From Kluyvera sichuanensis (GTDB lineage: Bacteria > Pseudomonadota > Gammaproteobacteria > Enterobacterales > Enterobacteriaceae): a stretch of DNA of 64,000 nt. The notes under the pieces were generated by a model. The model was given only the letters and a program-made list of their open reading frames with translations. It did no database searches and had not been told where the DNA came from. Position 1 is the stretch's first letter; every line of letters starts with the position of its first letter. This document shows, piece after piece, positions 17,899 through 26,618 of the stretch. Where the stretch lies: the NCBI RefSeq assembly GCF_014218705.1, contig NZ_JABBJF010000015.1:1-64000 (forward strand), written 5' to 3'. A program made the translations under genes and the position numbers.

Positions 17899-19248
17899 AT
17901 GAAACCGGGCGGCGTACCACGCTATCAGCAGATTGCCAGAGCGCTGAAAGCGGCGATAGAACAGGGTGAACTGAAGGCGGGCAGGCGCTTACCCTCCAGC
18001 CGGGTTTATGCGCAGGAGCTTGGTGTTTCAAGGGTGACGGTGGAAAACGCCTACGGCGAGCTGGTGGCGCAAGGCTGGCTGGAGCGTCGCGGGCAGGCGG
18101 GCACGTTTGTAAGCGATCACTTAACTCTTGAACCGGTTGCCGCCGAGCCTCTCGGTTTTGGCGGGGAGCACTTCCAGCCGCAGCCTTTCCAGCTTGGCCT
18201 TCCCGCACTGGATCTCTTTCCCCGCGGCCAGTGGGCACGAGTGATGGGGCATAGGCTGCGCATACAAACCCGCTTCGACCTTGCGCTGGGCGACGTGTGC
18301 GGTGAACTGTCTTTGCGTCAGGCCATCGTCGAATATCTTCGTCTCTCCCGCAGCATTGAATGCGAGGCCGAACAGGTGTTTATCACCTCCGGCTACGCAG
18401 CTTCTATGGGGCTTATCCTGCAGGCGCTGGAGGCACGTGGGGAGGGAATGTGGATGGAAGACCCTGGGTTTCCGTTGATTCGCCCGGTCATTGAACAGGC
18501 AGGCGTGACGCTACATCCGGTGGCGGTAGATGAGGATGGCATGGACGTAGAATGGATAACCCCGCGCCCCACGACCGCGCGCTTTGCGCTGCTCACCCCG
18601 GCCCATCAAAGCCCTACCGGCGTGGCGCTATCGCTGCCACGACGTCGACAGCTGCTGGATTGGGCTGCGCATCATGACGCGTGGATTATTGAAGATGATT
18701 ACGACAGCGAGTTCCGCTATCAGGGGAAACCGCTGCCGCCGCTAAAAAGCCTGGATGCGCCGCAGCGGGTTATCTATGCCGGTACCTTCAGTAAGTCGCT
18801 GTTCCCGGCGCTGCGTACCGCCTGGCTGGTGGTGCCGTTACCGTTGGTGGCGGCATTTCGTCGGCAGGCACAGCGGCTGGCCTGCCCGGTTCCGGTGCTC
18901 TGTCAGCAGACGCTGGCGGATTTTCTGCGCGAAGGGCACTTCTGGCGGCATCTGAAGAAGATGCGCGTTCACTATGCCGAGCGTCGGCGCTGGCTGGAAA
19001 CATCGCTACGGGCTAACGGCTTTCAGGTGCAGGAGCAGTTGGGGGGGATTCAACTGGTGGTAACGGTAGACGGTGACGACCGACTCATGGCGCAGCGGGC
19101 CAGACAAGCGGGGCTGGCGGTGCAGGCGGTAAACGACTGGCGAATCGGCCAGCGAGGCCAGGCCGGGCTTATCATGAGCTTTACCAATATCGTGTCGCAG
19201 CAGATGGCCGATGCTCAGGTCGCGGCGTTGAAGGCCGCCATAAATTAA
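17899..19248 (+). CDS. MocR/PdxR-type GntR regulator with aminotransferase domain
   Basis: 449 residues. Residues 5-70 form a GntR winged helix (GRRLPSSRVYAQELGVSRVTVENAYGELVAQGWLERR). Residues 95-449 form a fold-type I aminotransferase-like domain; the PLP Schiff-base Lys is in AGTFSKSLFPALR, and IIEDDYDSEFRY carries the PLP-contacting Asp/Tyr. MocR proteins sense PLP or PLP-amino acid adducts rather than catalyse transamination. The divergent AhpD-like gene is its likely target. Confidence 0.92.
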   Translation: MKPGGVPRYQQIARALKAAIEQGELKAGRRLPSSRVYAQELGVSRVTVENAYGELVAQGWLERRGQAGTFVSDHLTLEPVAAEPLGFGGEHFQPQPFQLGLPALDLFPRGQWARVMGHRLRIQTRFDLALGDVCGELSLRQAIVEYLRLSRSIECEAEQVFITSGYAASMGLILQALEARGEGMWMEDPGFPLIRPVIEQAGVTLHPVAVDEDGMDVEWITPRPTTARFALLTPAHQSPTGVALSLPRRRQLLDWAAHHDAWIIEDDYDSEFRYQGKPLPPLKSLDAPQRVIYAGTFSKSLFPALRTAWLVVPLPLVAAFRRQAQRLACPVPVLCQQTLADFLREGHFWRHLKKMRVHYAERRRWLETSLRANGFQVQEQLGGIQLVVTVDGDDRLMAQRARQAGLAVQAVNDWRIGQRGQAGLIMSFTNIVSQQMADAQVAALKAAIN

Positions 19249-19251
19249 AAA

Positions 19252-19280
19252 CCCCCGGGTATCAAAGATACTCCGGGGGG
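19252..19280. terminator. Bidirectional terminator between mocR-type gene and ygaM
   Basis: A GC-rich stem (CCCCCGGGTATC/GATACTCCGGGGG, one bulge) has a T-run on the minus strand, 37 bp after the ygaM stop. It serves mainly ygaM, and the MocR gene from the other side. Confidence 0.8.
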
Positions 19281-19316
19281 AGACGCGTTTTTATTATCAA
19301 CATCGTTGTGATGATA

Positions 19317-19643
19317 TTATCGACGACTGCCTAATAATACGCCAATAAAAATCCCCACTGCCGCGGCAGCGCTCACACTTTGCCACGGTTTATCACGAAT
19401 ATAGTCATCGGCACAGCCCGCAACGTCACATACGCTTTGCTGTATGCGGGTACGACCATTAATGCGCGCGCGTGTTTCGCTCAGCAATTTCTTCGCATTG
19501 TGGCGGACGGCCTCAATTTCGTCTTTGTCTTCACTGGCCCAGCTCTTCAGGATGCTCTCAAGGCTGTCGGCTAATTGGCTGACGTCATTATGAATATCCT
19601 GGACTTCATCATCAGCATCATGGCGATTAAGTGATTTAAACAT
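19317..19643 (-). CDS. ygaM: YgaM, ElaB/YqjD/DUF883-family membrane-anchored protein
   Basis: 108 residues. A hydrophilic helical N-terminal part (1-85) is followed by a C-terminal hydrophobic anchor VSAAAAVGIFIGVLLGSRR with the glycine-zipper pattern of the ElaB/YqjD/YgaM family. These tail-anchored inner-membrane proteins bind stationary-phase ribosomes. The ATG at 19643 has GGAG 6 nt upstream and gives MFKSLNRHD as in orthologues. Confidence 0.94.
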   Translation of the reverse strand: MFKSLNRHDADDEVQDIHNDVSQLADSLESILKSWASEDKDEIEAVRHNAKKLLSETRARINGRTRIQQSVCDVAGCADDYIRDKPWQSVSAAAAVGIFIGVLLGSRR

Positions 19644-19793
19644 GAGGTTCTCCACAAATTTTGTTGGAGCAATAAGTGTAGGTCACCCGACATAATTTGC
19701 CGGAGATTGGCAGGTTTCTGGAATTATCTGAAAGCGAGGCGAATACTGATTACGGTAAGGTGGCGATGCAGTAAAAGATAAAGAGGATAATAT

Positions 19794-20138
19794 ATGTATT
19801 TACGACCTGATGAGGTGGCGCGCGTTCTTGAAAAAGCGGGCTTTACCATGGATGCGGTAACCCCGAAAGCCTACGGCTACCGCCGTGGTGAGAATTATGT
19901 GTACGTCAACCGCGAAGCGCGAATGGGGCGCACGGCGCTGATCATTCATCCGGCGCTGAAAGATCGCAGTAACAAATTTGCCGAACCGGCTTCTGATATT
20001 AAGGCCTGCGATCACTACGCAGAGTTTCCGCTCTATTTAGGCGGCGAAGTTGAGCAGCATTACGGCATCCCGCACGGTTTTAGTTCACGAATGGCGTTAG
20101 AGCGCTTTATTGATGGGCTATTTGGCGAGAAGTTGTAA
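19794..20138 (+). CDS. ygaC: YgaC, DUF2002 family protein
   Basis: 114 residues, the size of E. coli YgaC and clearly orthologous in order and sequence ([17 protein letters not shown] at the start, [18 protein letters not shown] at the end). A small cytosolic protein of unknown function, Fur-regulated in E. coli. I do not see a clear Fur box in the 150 bp upstream. AGAGGA serves as ribosome-binding site. Confidence 0.93.
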   Translation: MYLRPDEVARVLEKAGFTMDAVTPKAYGYRRGENYVYVNREARMGRTALIIHPALKDRSNKFAEPASDIKACDHYAEFPLYLGGEVEQHYGIPHGFSSRMALERFIDGLFGEKL

Positions 20139-20140
20139 GT

Positions 20141-20165
20141 AAGTGACTGGCTTGGCCAGTCACTT
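20141..20165. terminator. Hairpin between convergent ygaC and alaE
   Basis: The 10-bp perfect stem AAGTGACTGG/CCAGTCACTT with a 5-nt loop lies between the two convergent stop codons. It has no strong T-run. Confidence 0.65.
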
Positions 20166-20177
20166 ATACCAATATGA

Positions 20178-20627
20178 TTATGCTTTTGCCTGAGTGTACT
20201 GTTCCACGCGGAACAGGCGACGGCAGAAATCCAGGAAGTAGCCGTATGCGGCTCCCATCACCAGCGATACCACGGCGTTAGAACTGACCGCCGCCAGGAT
20301 CTGGTGCCAGTCGGCACCGACGCTCAGCAGAATCAGCACATACACCGGCGACTGGAAGGTGACATAGGCCAACGGGTCCGCCACGCGTTTTACCCAACCC
20401 GCCGGGCTAATGCGAGCCGCCTGTCGCATAATAAAGTCGCGATAAATACCGTACGGCCACGCAATAATAATGTTGACCGGGATAGCAACCAGGCGCGATG
20501 AAAGTGACTGCTCAAAGGTCATTCCTGAGAGAAATATTTCAATCATCATGTTCACGACGGAACAGTAGACAACCATGGCGAAAGTGTCTGCTGCCGCATG
20601 ACGCAGGCGTGACTGCGCAGAGAACAT
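20178..20627 (-). CDS. alaE: AlaE, L-alanine exporter
   Basis: 149 residues, identical in length to E. coli AlaE (YgaW), with four membrane helices. It exports L-alanine by H+ antiport. The ATG at 20627 is preceded by GAGGAG (spacing 8) and gives [11 protein letters not shown]; the open frame extends 37 codons further upstream but without homology. In E. coli stpA follows on the other side, but here the upstream 350 bp hold no such gene. Confidence 0.95.
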   Translation of the reverse strand: MFSAQSRLRHAAADTFAMVVYCSVVNMMIEIFLSGMTFEQSLSSRLVAIPVNIIIAWPYGIYRDFIMRQAARISPAGWVKRVADPLAYVTFQSPVYVLILLSVGADWHQILAAVSSNAVVSLVMGAAYGYFLDFCRRLFRVEQYTQAKA

Positions 20628-20738
20628 CGGTATGCTCCTCGAAAATGAACGGTTAATACAGAAAGTGGTCTGTTTTATGGCGTTTTGGGTTGGTTTAATT
20701 GACGTGTATAGATTATCTATCTGGATTGGAACAAACAA

Positions 20739-21092
20739 CTAGTGAAATATTTTTATTTAATGCGCTTTTGTCAATAAAATGCTCTGTTTTTGATTGTTTT
20801 ATGTTCGCCGCGCTATTTTTGTTTTTGTTGTCTATTTTTTATATAAAAATCATTTAGTTACTCTCTGTTTCGAAATGGTAAAAAAGGATGAGAGATCGTG
20901 TGTGTCAGCGCCAAAGCACGGCAATGCTGATTTTTATGTGAATAAGGTCACGTTCAGCGTTTTTATCCGTAAATAAGCGGGTGTTTTGGCGTTTAGTTCT
21001 GTGAGAGGTATTTGGAGGATATGCGTGATTTTTGGGTAACTATTCATAAACGTCGAAATGAGGCGGTGAGCGACGCTCACCGCAGCGCAACA
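20739..21092. other. AT-rich spacer where stpA would be expected
   Basis: 354 bp with long T-runs and no convincing coding sequence. A 60-codon open frame at 20794-20976 has no ribosome-binding site and reads as random hydrophobic sequence. An 11-bp inverted repeat, GGTGAGCGACG/CGCTCACC-like, lies at 21064-21082 after the small DUF2158-like gene and is probably its terminator stem. Confidence 0.5.
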
Positions 21093-21272
21093 TCAGCAAA
21101 CGCCAAAGTCGCCTTCTTCACTATACGGCGCCACGTCCGCCGCCTTTAACGTGTACTGCTTGCCGTTTTCATCGCTGGCCTGTACCGCCACGATGCTGTC
21201 TTCATGTGCTTCAATCACTTTTAACTTTGGTCCGCCCATTTTCGGTTGAACCAGATCGCCAGGTGCAAACAT
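21093..21272 (-). CDS. Small DUF2158/YodC-like protein
   Basis: 59 residues on the minus strand, starting MFAPGDLVQPKMGGPKL and ending EEGDFGVC. The N-terminal pattern FxxGDLVxxKxGGPxL is that of the DUF2158 family (E. coli YodC), a small SH3-like barrel. The ATG at 21272 has AAGGAGC 6 nt upstream, a strong start signal. It is 28 bp downstream of ygaP on the same strand, so it is probably the third gene of a ygaV-ygaP-DUF2158 operon. The C-terminal Cys is worth noting next to a sulfurtransferase. Function unknown. Confidence 0.85.
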   Translation of the reverse strand: MFAPGDLVQPKMGGPKLKVIEAHEDSIVAVQASDENGKQYTLKAADVAPYSEEGDFGVC

Positions 21273-21299
21273 CTCAGGTGCTCCTTTGTTATTGAGTGC

Positions 21300-21839
21300 T
21301 TATACGCCGGTGGTGGATGAGCGCCGATTCCACGGCATCACCGCCAGCAGTCGCGCCATGCCGCAAAATCCCGTCACTCCGGCAAAGGTTAACCCTGCGC
21401 CCACAAAAGCGCTGAGCAGGAAGAACGCGCTGGAGAGGCTATAGCCGAGCACGACGCCCAGTAAAATTAGCACGCCAGCGGCAATCTGTACCTGGCGCAT
21501 TAGGGGTAGGGGCTGCGATTTGTCTACCGCGGTAGCGAGGCCGGCCTGACGCCAGGCTTCAATGCCGCCTGCCAGGAGTTTAACCTGCGCCGGGGCCGCG
21601 GCAGCGATTAAGCGGCTCTGGTTGTTGCGCGTGCGGTTGCCGGACTGGCAGTGAAAGATAACGACGGTATCGGCGCTGGCTGCAAATGTTGCGCCTTGAT
21701 CTATGCTGCCGAGCGGCAGCAGGCGAGCGGCGGGGATGTGTTCACGGGCATATTCGTCCGCATCGCGGATATCAACGAGGGTTGCACCTTGCTCAATCAG
21801 CGCAAGGGCTGCCTGTGGGGAGATCTCTTCAACGGTCAT
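21300..21839 (-). CDS. ygaP: YgaP, membrane-bound rhodanese (thiosulfate sulfurtransferase)
   Basis: 179 residues. Residues 1-105 form a rhodanese domain with the active-site loop HCQSGNRT (catalytic Cys64). Two membrane helices follow ([19 protein letters not shown] and [19 protein letters not shown]), as in E. coli YgaP. It transfers sulfur at the cytosolic face of the inner membrane. Cotranscribed with its regulator gene ygaV, 12 bp upstream. Confidence 0.95.
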   Translation of the reverse strand: MTVEEISPQAALALIEQGATLVDIRDADEYAREHIPAARLLPLGSIDQGATFAASADTVVIFHCQSGNRTRNNQSRLIAAAAPAQVKLLAGGIEAWRQAGLATAVDKSQPLPLMRQVQIAAGVLILLGVVLGYSLSSAFFLLSAFVGAGLTFAGVTGFCGMARLLAVMPWNRRSSTTGV

Positions 21840-21851
21840 TTAGCTTCTCTC

Positions 21852-22151
21852 TTAGGGACAGTAGAGCGTTTTCAAGGTGGCAACAATTTGCTGTACCGCC
21901 TCGTTACGGATGGAATAGTAAATCCGCTGGGCATCGCGCTGGCGGTCAATCAGCCCCTCTTCGCGCATGCGGGCAAGGTGCTGAGAGGTAGCCGATGGGC
22001 TGAGCCCGCTGGCCTTCGCCAGTTCACCGGCGCTGGTGCCGGGGGCATCGCACAGCATGCAGAGGATCAGCAACCGGTTGGGGTTGCTCATCGCTTTTAG
22101 CAGCGCTGCCGCTTCACCGGCGCTGGCTCGCAGGCGTTCGCTATCGTTCAT
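21852..22151 (-). CDS. ygaV: YgaV, ArsR-family regulator of ygaVP
   Basis: 99 residues, winged helix-turn-helix of ArsR/SmtB type (KAMSNPNRLLILCMLCD, then SAGELAKASGLSPSATSQHLARMREEGLI). Cys31 and Cys34 in LCMLCD and the C-terminal Cys of LYCP are candidates for sulfide/persulfide sensing. E. coli YgaV autoregulates ygaVP. Confidence 0.95.
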   Translation of the reverse strand: MNDSERLRASAGEAAALLKAMSNPNRLLILCMLCDAPGTSAGELAKASGLSPSATSQHLARMREEGLIDRQRDAQRIYYSIRNEAVQQIVATLKTLYCP

Positions 22152-22152
22152 A

Positions 22153-22192
22153 TTAATTTAGCCTTTTCTTAATTAAGGTAATGCTAAACTAA
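22153..22192. promoter_or_regulatory. Candidate YgaV operator
   Basis: The inverted repeat TTAATTTAGC...GCTAAACTAA (one mismatch) spans 40 bp and starts 2 bp upstream of the ygaV ATG. The position suits autorepression by an ArsR protein; the assignment is inference. Confidence 0.4.
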
Positions 22193-22779
22193 AGGAGGAA
22201 CGTTGGCGAGATAAAAGATCAACTTGTTAATGAAAATGTTATTTCTTCTGTTGGTGGTTTAAAAGTCGACGTTTGTGCATAAAAATGCGCGTAGGAATCA
22301 TCTTAGTTTGGCGCGTGGACCGCATTTTTTGTCATAAATCGCGGTGCGAAAAGTGCGTTGGTGGGTTAATTTCGTTAAGTTTGCCCAGGGAATGTTAAAA
22401 TAACCCCTTCTTATGGGTAATGTGTTGTGCGCTAATGTTCATCTTAAAATAACATAGGGTGATAATATTTTATTTTTATATATATGGTTTAAATGTCTTT
22501 ACGGCTATTTTACCAAATAATGCATTGCATCGATTTTTAATACGAATATGATCTTCATCGTATTTCTAATAATTTAATCGTCACTCTCCGTTGGTGAAGT
22601 GAAAAATATTAAATCGACTTTTAATTGTATACATTAATTAGAGCGATGTGGTTACGCATTTAATACCCTGCTGATGGAATAAAGATTTAATAAACATGGA
22701 GGATATGACGGCAGAGGCCGGGTGGGTCATATTGGCCTGCAGGGCGGCTGCATAAGTATAAGTTAACCAGAGATCGAAA
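22193..22779. other. AT-rich regulatory spacer upstream of the fimbrial operon
   Basis: About 590 bp without coding potential and much richer in A+T than both flanks, as seen in front of many H-NS-silenced fimbrial operons. No invertible element with clear inverted repeats and no adjacent recombinase were found. A promoter close to the pilin gene is likely but not assignable. Confidence 0.6.
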
Positions 22780-23343
22780 ATGAAAACACAATCCCGCATC
22801 ATGGCCTGTGCTATTGCCGTATTAGTTACCGGTACCGTTACTGCAGCTCCTCCTTTGGCTTCCACTGCCGGGACTCAGGGTACTGGCGGCGAGGTGAAAT
22901 TTACCGGCGAAATTACGGATGCCTCCTGCAACGTAGACAGCAATAGTGCAAACCAGAGCGTTGACCTCGGTAAATGGGCGAAAACTTACTTTACCGGTAC
23001 CGGTGTTGAGTCAACCAAAACAGCCTTCCACATTAAAGTCAAAGATTGCCCAAACTCCGTTAAGCAGGTAGCTGTCCTGTTTGACGGTAACACGGATGCG
23101 CAGGAACCTTCGCTGCTCAAGGTGAACGGCGGTGCGACCGGTGTGGGTATCAAACTGTACGAACATGACCAGAGTAAGCAGATAATCCCAGGGTCCGTGT
23201 CGGAAAAGCAGCCGGTAACCTCTGGCTCATCGGGTAATGGTTCTGCCGATCTGATCTTCTATGCAGACTACGAGGCCACCGGTGCAACCGTCGCGAGCGG
23301 TGCAGCCGATGGTGTAGCTGATTTTAATATGATCTACAACTAA
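22780..23343 (+). CDS. Major fimbrial subunit (type 1-like pilin)
   Basis: 187 residues. Signal peptide 1-22 (cleavage near VTA-APP). The pilin fold shows the conserved first Cys in GEITDASCNVD and second Cys in KVKDCPN, which form the disulfide, and the C-terminal beta-strand ends DFNMIYN with the penultimate Tyr used in donor-strand exchange. It is the structural rod subunit, followed by an attenuator hairpin that favours its excess over the assembly proteins. Confidence 0.93.
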   Translation: MKTQSRIMACAIAVLVTGTVTAAPPLASTAGTQGTGGEVKFTGEITDASCNVDSNSANQSVDLGKWAKTYFTGTGVESTKTAFHIKVKDCPNSVKQVAVLFDGNTDAQEPSLLKVNGGATGVGIKLYEHDQSKQIIPGSVSEKQPVTSGSSGNGSADLIFYADYEATGATVASGAADGVADFNMIYN

Positions 23344-23350
23344 TGAATCC

Positions 23351-23384
23351 GAGAGCAGAAGGCGACTTCTGCTCTCTTTTTTTC
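23351..23384 (+). terminator. Attenuator after the major pilin gene
   Basis: The 11-bp stem GAGAGCAGAAG/CTTCTGCTCTC, 4-nt loop and a run of T sit 8 bp after the pilin stop and 24 bp ahead of the chaperone start. Partial termination here is a common way to set pilin stoichiometry. Confidence 0.85.
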
Positions 23385-23407
23385 ATTCTGGATAGTTGGG
23401 TACTCCC

Positions 23408-24073
23408 ATGAATCGTTGGATTATGAGCATTGCTCTTTCTTTATTTGTCGTCTCGGTGACGGCACAGGCCGGTATTGTCATGGGCGGTACTCGAGTTATA
23501 TATGAAGAAGGTAAGCGTGAAGCTTCTATATCGGTAACGAACGCCGATGAAACCGTTCCCTATTTGGTGCAGTCGTGGGTTGAAAATTACACCGCCAGCG
23601 ATAAAAGTCAGCCGCCGTTTATTGTCACACCGCCGCTGTTTCGCCTCGACCCGGAACAAAAAAACGTTCTCCGTATTAATTTTACCGGCGCGAAACTTCC
23701 TGCCGACCGTGAGTCTGTTTTCTGGCTGAATGTGAAAAGTATTGCGCCATCGAATAAGAACGACACGAATAAATTACAGGTCAATATTAAATCGAAGTTT
23801 AAGATTTTCTATCGCCCGAATAATCTTGCCGGTGAGGCCAACGACGCGTTTCAACAGCTGACGTTTGAAACGCGCGGTGCCAGCCTGGTCGCGCATAACC
23901 CTACGCCTTACTTTGTCTCTTTCTTCTCATTATCTGTCGGCGGCGTTGATTTGGAATCACCGGGGATGATTGCCCCGTTTGGCGATAGAACCTGGTCCAT
24001 CAGCCGCACCGGTGTGGTGAAGTGGCGGGCGATCAACGACTTTGGCGGCGCGACTGACTTCGCGCAACGGTAA
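23408..24073 (+). CDS. Periplasmic fimbrial chaperone (FimC/PapD family)
   Basis: 221 residues. The ATG at 23408 begins MNRWIMSIALSLFVVS, a signal peptide ending near AQA. The chaperone motifs are present: GGTRVIYEEGKREASISVTN (conserved Arg that anchors the subunit C-terminus), PYLVQSWV, and the G1 strand FRLDPEQKNVLRI. It folds and delivers pilin subunits to the usher. The preceding TTG frame extension of four codons has no homology. Confidence 0.94.
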   Translation: MNRWIMSIALSLFVVSVTAQAGIVMGGTRVIYEEGKREASISVTNADETVPYLVQSWVENYTASDKSQPPFIVTPPLFRLDPEQKNVLRINFTGAKLPADRESVFWLNVKSIAPSNKNDTNKLQVNIKSKFKIFYRPNNLAGEANDAFQQLTFETRGASLVAHNPTPYFVSFFSLSVGGVDLESPGMIAPFGDRTWSISRTGVVKWRAINDFGGATDFAQR

Positions 24074-24078
24074 CCGTT

Positions 24079-26607
24079 TTGTCGGCTTCTCTTGTGAAAA
24101 AATATACTCCTGATATGCCGTCCGACGAGGCGACGGTTGCTGCTAGCACCCTGCTAGCCTGCGTACCGACGGCGCTACTGCTGTTGTGCTACCACGCCCC
24201 CGCCAGGGCGGACGATTATTTTGACCCGGCGGCGGTGGAGCTAAGTGACCCGCAGCAGAAAACCGCTGACCTGCACTATTTCGCCAAATCCGGCGGCCAG
24301 CAGCCGGGGCGCTATCCGGTGTCGGTGTGGGTTAACAACCAGCAGGTAAGCCAGGAAACGATTGAATTTGTGGAAGACGATGGTCAGCTGCTGCCGCGCC
24401 TGACCACGGCTCAGCTTGCCGAATACGGCGTCAATGTCAGCGCCTTTGCCACGTTCAATCAACTGCACGACGGCGAACCGCTGACTCGCATCGAGCGATT
24501 TATTCCCAACGCCAGCAGCAAGTTTGACTTCACCGCGCAACGGCTGAATCTGAGCATTCCGCAGGCGGCGATGAACCAGCAAAGCCAGGGGTACGTGGAT
24601 CCGGCACGCTGGGATGACGGTATTCCGGCGGCCTTTGTCGACTACAACCTGACCGGGGCGCAGGCGCGGCAGGATGGCGGTGACAGCCGTACCAGCTACC
24701 TGAACCTGCGCAGCGGCGTTAACCTCGGCAGCTGGCGGCTGCGCAATATCGCCGCGATGCAGTACGATAAAACCCGCCGCTGGCGATCGCAAAGCACCTA
24801 TCTGCAGCGCGATATTCGGGCGCTGAAAAGCCAGCTGCGAATGGGGGATACCTATACCAACGGCGATGTTTTTGACAGCGTGCAGTTTCGCGGTGTGCAG
24901 CTGATGTCGCAGGAGGAGATGCTGCCGGATAGCCAGCGCGGTTTCGCCCCGGTAATTCGCGGAATGGCGCACAGTAACGCTAAAGTGACCGTCTCCCAGC
25001 ACGGCTACGTGATTTATGAAACCTTCGTGGCCCCTGGCGCATTCGCGATCAATGATCTCTATCCCACCGCGCAAAGCGGCGATCTGGAGGTGACGGTGAC
25101 CGAGAGCGATGGATCGGTACGCCATTTCACCCAGCCGTTTTCCGCCGTGCCGTTTATGCTGCGCCAGGGGCGCATAAAGTACAGCGCCAGCATCGGACGC
25201 TATTACTCAACCCAACCGCAGACCCGCCAGCCGCAGTTTATGCAGTCGACGCTATTTTACGGCTTGCCCGCCGATATCACTTTCTACGGCGGAGTGCAGC
25301 TGGCGGATGACTATCAGGCGTGGTCGGTTGGCCTGGGCCACGGCTTTGGCGAACTGGGGTCGCTGGGGGCTGATTACACCAGCGCCGCCACCCGCACGCC
25401 TTCCGGGCAACGCTTTCGCGGTAACTCCGCACGGTTGCAGTATCAAAAGAGCTTCTCCTCTACCGGCACGACGCTGAGCCTGGCGAGCTATCGCTACTCC
25501 TCCAGCCGCTATTACGATTTTGGCGAAGCGAATGCGCTGGAGGGGCGCTACGGCGTCTCCGATAACAAGCGTAGCCGAGAGGAGCTGTCGCTGTCGCAGT
25601 CGCTCGGCGATATGGGCAGCCTGTCCGCGTCGGCCTGGACCCAGACTTACTGGCATTCACAAGGACAGGATGAGACCGTGCACGTCGGTTTTTATAGCGC
25701 CTGGAAAGGGATCTCCTGGGGCGTGGGCTACTACTTTACGCAGTCGACCCAGAACAATAAGAGCGATCGTTCGTTCTCCTTTAACCTGAATATCCCGCTG
25801 GGCAGCCAACTGGCGGACAGCTCCGTCAGCTACAGCACCACCTCCGATAATAACGGCTATACCTCACAGCAGGCCTCACTGTACGGTTCGGCGCTGGAGA
25901 AAAATAATCTCTACTACACCGTTCAGCAGGGGTACGGCAACAAGGGGCAGGGGAGCAACAGCGGCGTGTCGTTGGATTATCGCGGCGGCTATGGTGAAAC
26001 GCAGCTGGGTTATCAGCACGATAACGTGAATAGCCAGGTGACCTGGGGGGCGTCAGGGTCGATTGTGGCGCATCCGCACGGCGTTACCTTCGGTCAGTAT
26101 ACCGGCGATAGCTTTGCTGTCGTGCGGGCACCGGGCGCCAGCAACGTCGATATTCAGAACGGCACCGATCTGCACACCGACTGGCGCGGCTACGCCATTG
26201 TGCCGACGCTCACCGCCTATCGGAAAAATGATATCAGCCTTGATACCGAATCGTTGCCTGACGACGCCGACGTGGAGCTACAGGCGCAGACCGTGATCCC
26301 CGACGGTGGTGCCATTGTTGAAGCCGACTACCACACCCATATCGGTAGCCGCGTGCTCTTTACGCTGCGCGGCGCGCAGGGCCCATTACCGTTCGGTGCC
26401 AGCGCGCGTCTGATTGGGGACGACGAGGCGGCATCCGGCATTGTGGCGGAGCAGGGGCTGGTTTATCTCAGCGGGATGCCGGACGAGGGCACCGTTGAAG
26501 TCAGCTGGATGGACAGTCGCGTCGCGAAGACCTGCCGTGCCCGTTACCATCTTCCCACTACTATGCAGGCTAAACCGGTGAAAACGGTTAGCGCGCAGTG
26601 TCTCTAA
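24079..26607 (+). CDS. Outer-membrane fimbrial usher (FimD family)
   Basis: 842 residues, in the family range. The N-terminal periplasmic domain starts after an unusually long leader (about 44 residues ending ARA-DDYFDPAAVEL). The 24-strand barrel with plug follows, and C-terminal domains end in a Cys-containing segment (KTCRARYHL...SAQCL). The start is uncertain: TTG 24079, GTG 24094 or ATG 24115 all lack a good Shine-Dalgarno; the tight 5-bp spacing to the chaperone stop suggests coupling. It assembles and secretes the fibre. Confidence 0.92.
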   Translation: MSASLVKKYTPDMPSDEATVAASTLLACVPTALLLLCYHAPARADDYFDPAAVELSDPQQKTADLHYFAKSGGQQPGRYPVSVWVNNQQVSQETIEFVEDDGQLLPRLTTAQLAEYGVNVSAFATFNQLHDGEPLTRIERFIPNASSKFDFTAQRLNLSIPQAAMNQQSQGYVDPARWDDGIPAAFVDYNLTGAQARQDGGDSRTSYLNLRSGVNLGSWRLRNIAAMQYDKTRRWRSQSTYLQRDIRALKSQLRMGDTYTNGDVFDSVQFRGVQLMSQEEMLPDSQRGFAPVIRGMAHSNAKVTVSQHGYVIYETFVAPGAFAINDLYPTAQSGDLEVTVTESDGSVRHFTQPFSAVPFMLRQGRIKYSASIGRYYSTQPQTRQPQFMQSTLFYGLPADITFYGGVQLADDYQAWSVGLGHGFGELGSLGADYTSAATRTPSGQRFRGNSARLQYQKSFSSTGTTLSLASYRYSSSRYYDFGEANALEGRYGVSDNKRSREELSLSQSLGDMGSLSASAWTQTYWHSQGQDETVHVGFYSAWKGISWGVGYYFTQSTQNNKSDRSFSFNLNIPLGSQLADSSVSYSTTSDNNGYTSQQASLYGSALEKNNLYYTVQQGYGNKGQGSNSGVSLDYRGGYGETQLGYQHDNVNSQVTWGASGSIVAHPHGVTFGQYTGDSFAVVRAPGASNVDIQNGTDLHTDWRGYAIVPTLTAYRKNDISLDTESLPDDADVELQAQTVIPDGGAIVEADYHTHIGSRVLFTLRGAQGPLPFGASARLIGDDEAASGIVAEQGLVYLSGMPDEGTVEVSWMDSRVAKTCRARYHLPTTMQAKPVKTVSAQCL

Positions 26608-26618
26608 AAGGTGTACCT

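Noticed and set aside
20794-20976. 60-codon frame in the alaE-DUF2158 spacer
   Set aside because: Random hydrophobic sequence in AT-rich DNA, no start signal; not an StpA remnant (no DNA-binding motif).
22193-22779. Phase-variable invertible promoter of the fimbrial operon
   Set aside because: No convincing inverted repeats flank the spacer and there is no adjacent FimB/E-type recombinase.
24241-25125. 294-codon antisense frame inside the usher gene
   Set aside because: Shadow of a GC-rich gene; composition rich in His/Arg/Gln, no recognisable family, no start signal.
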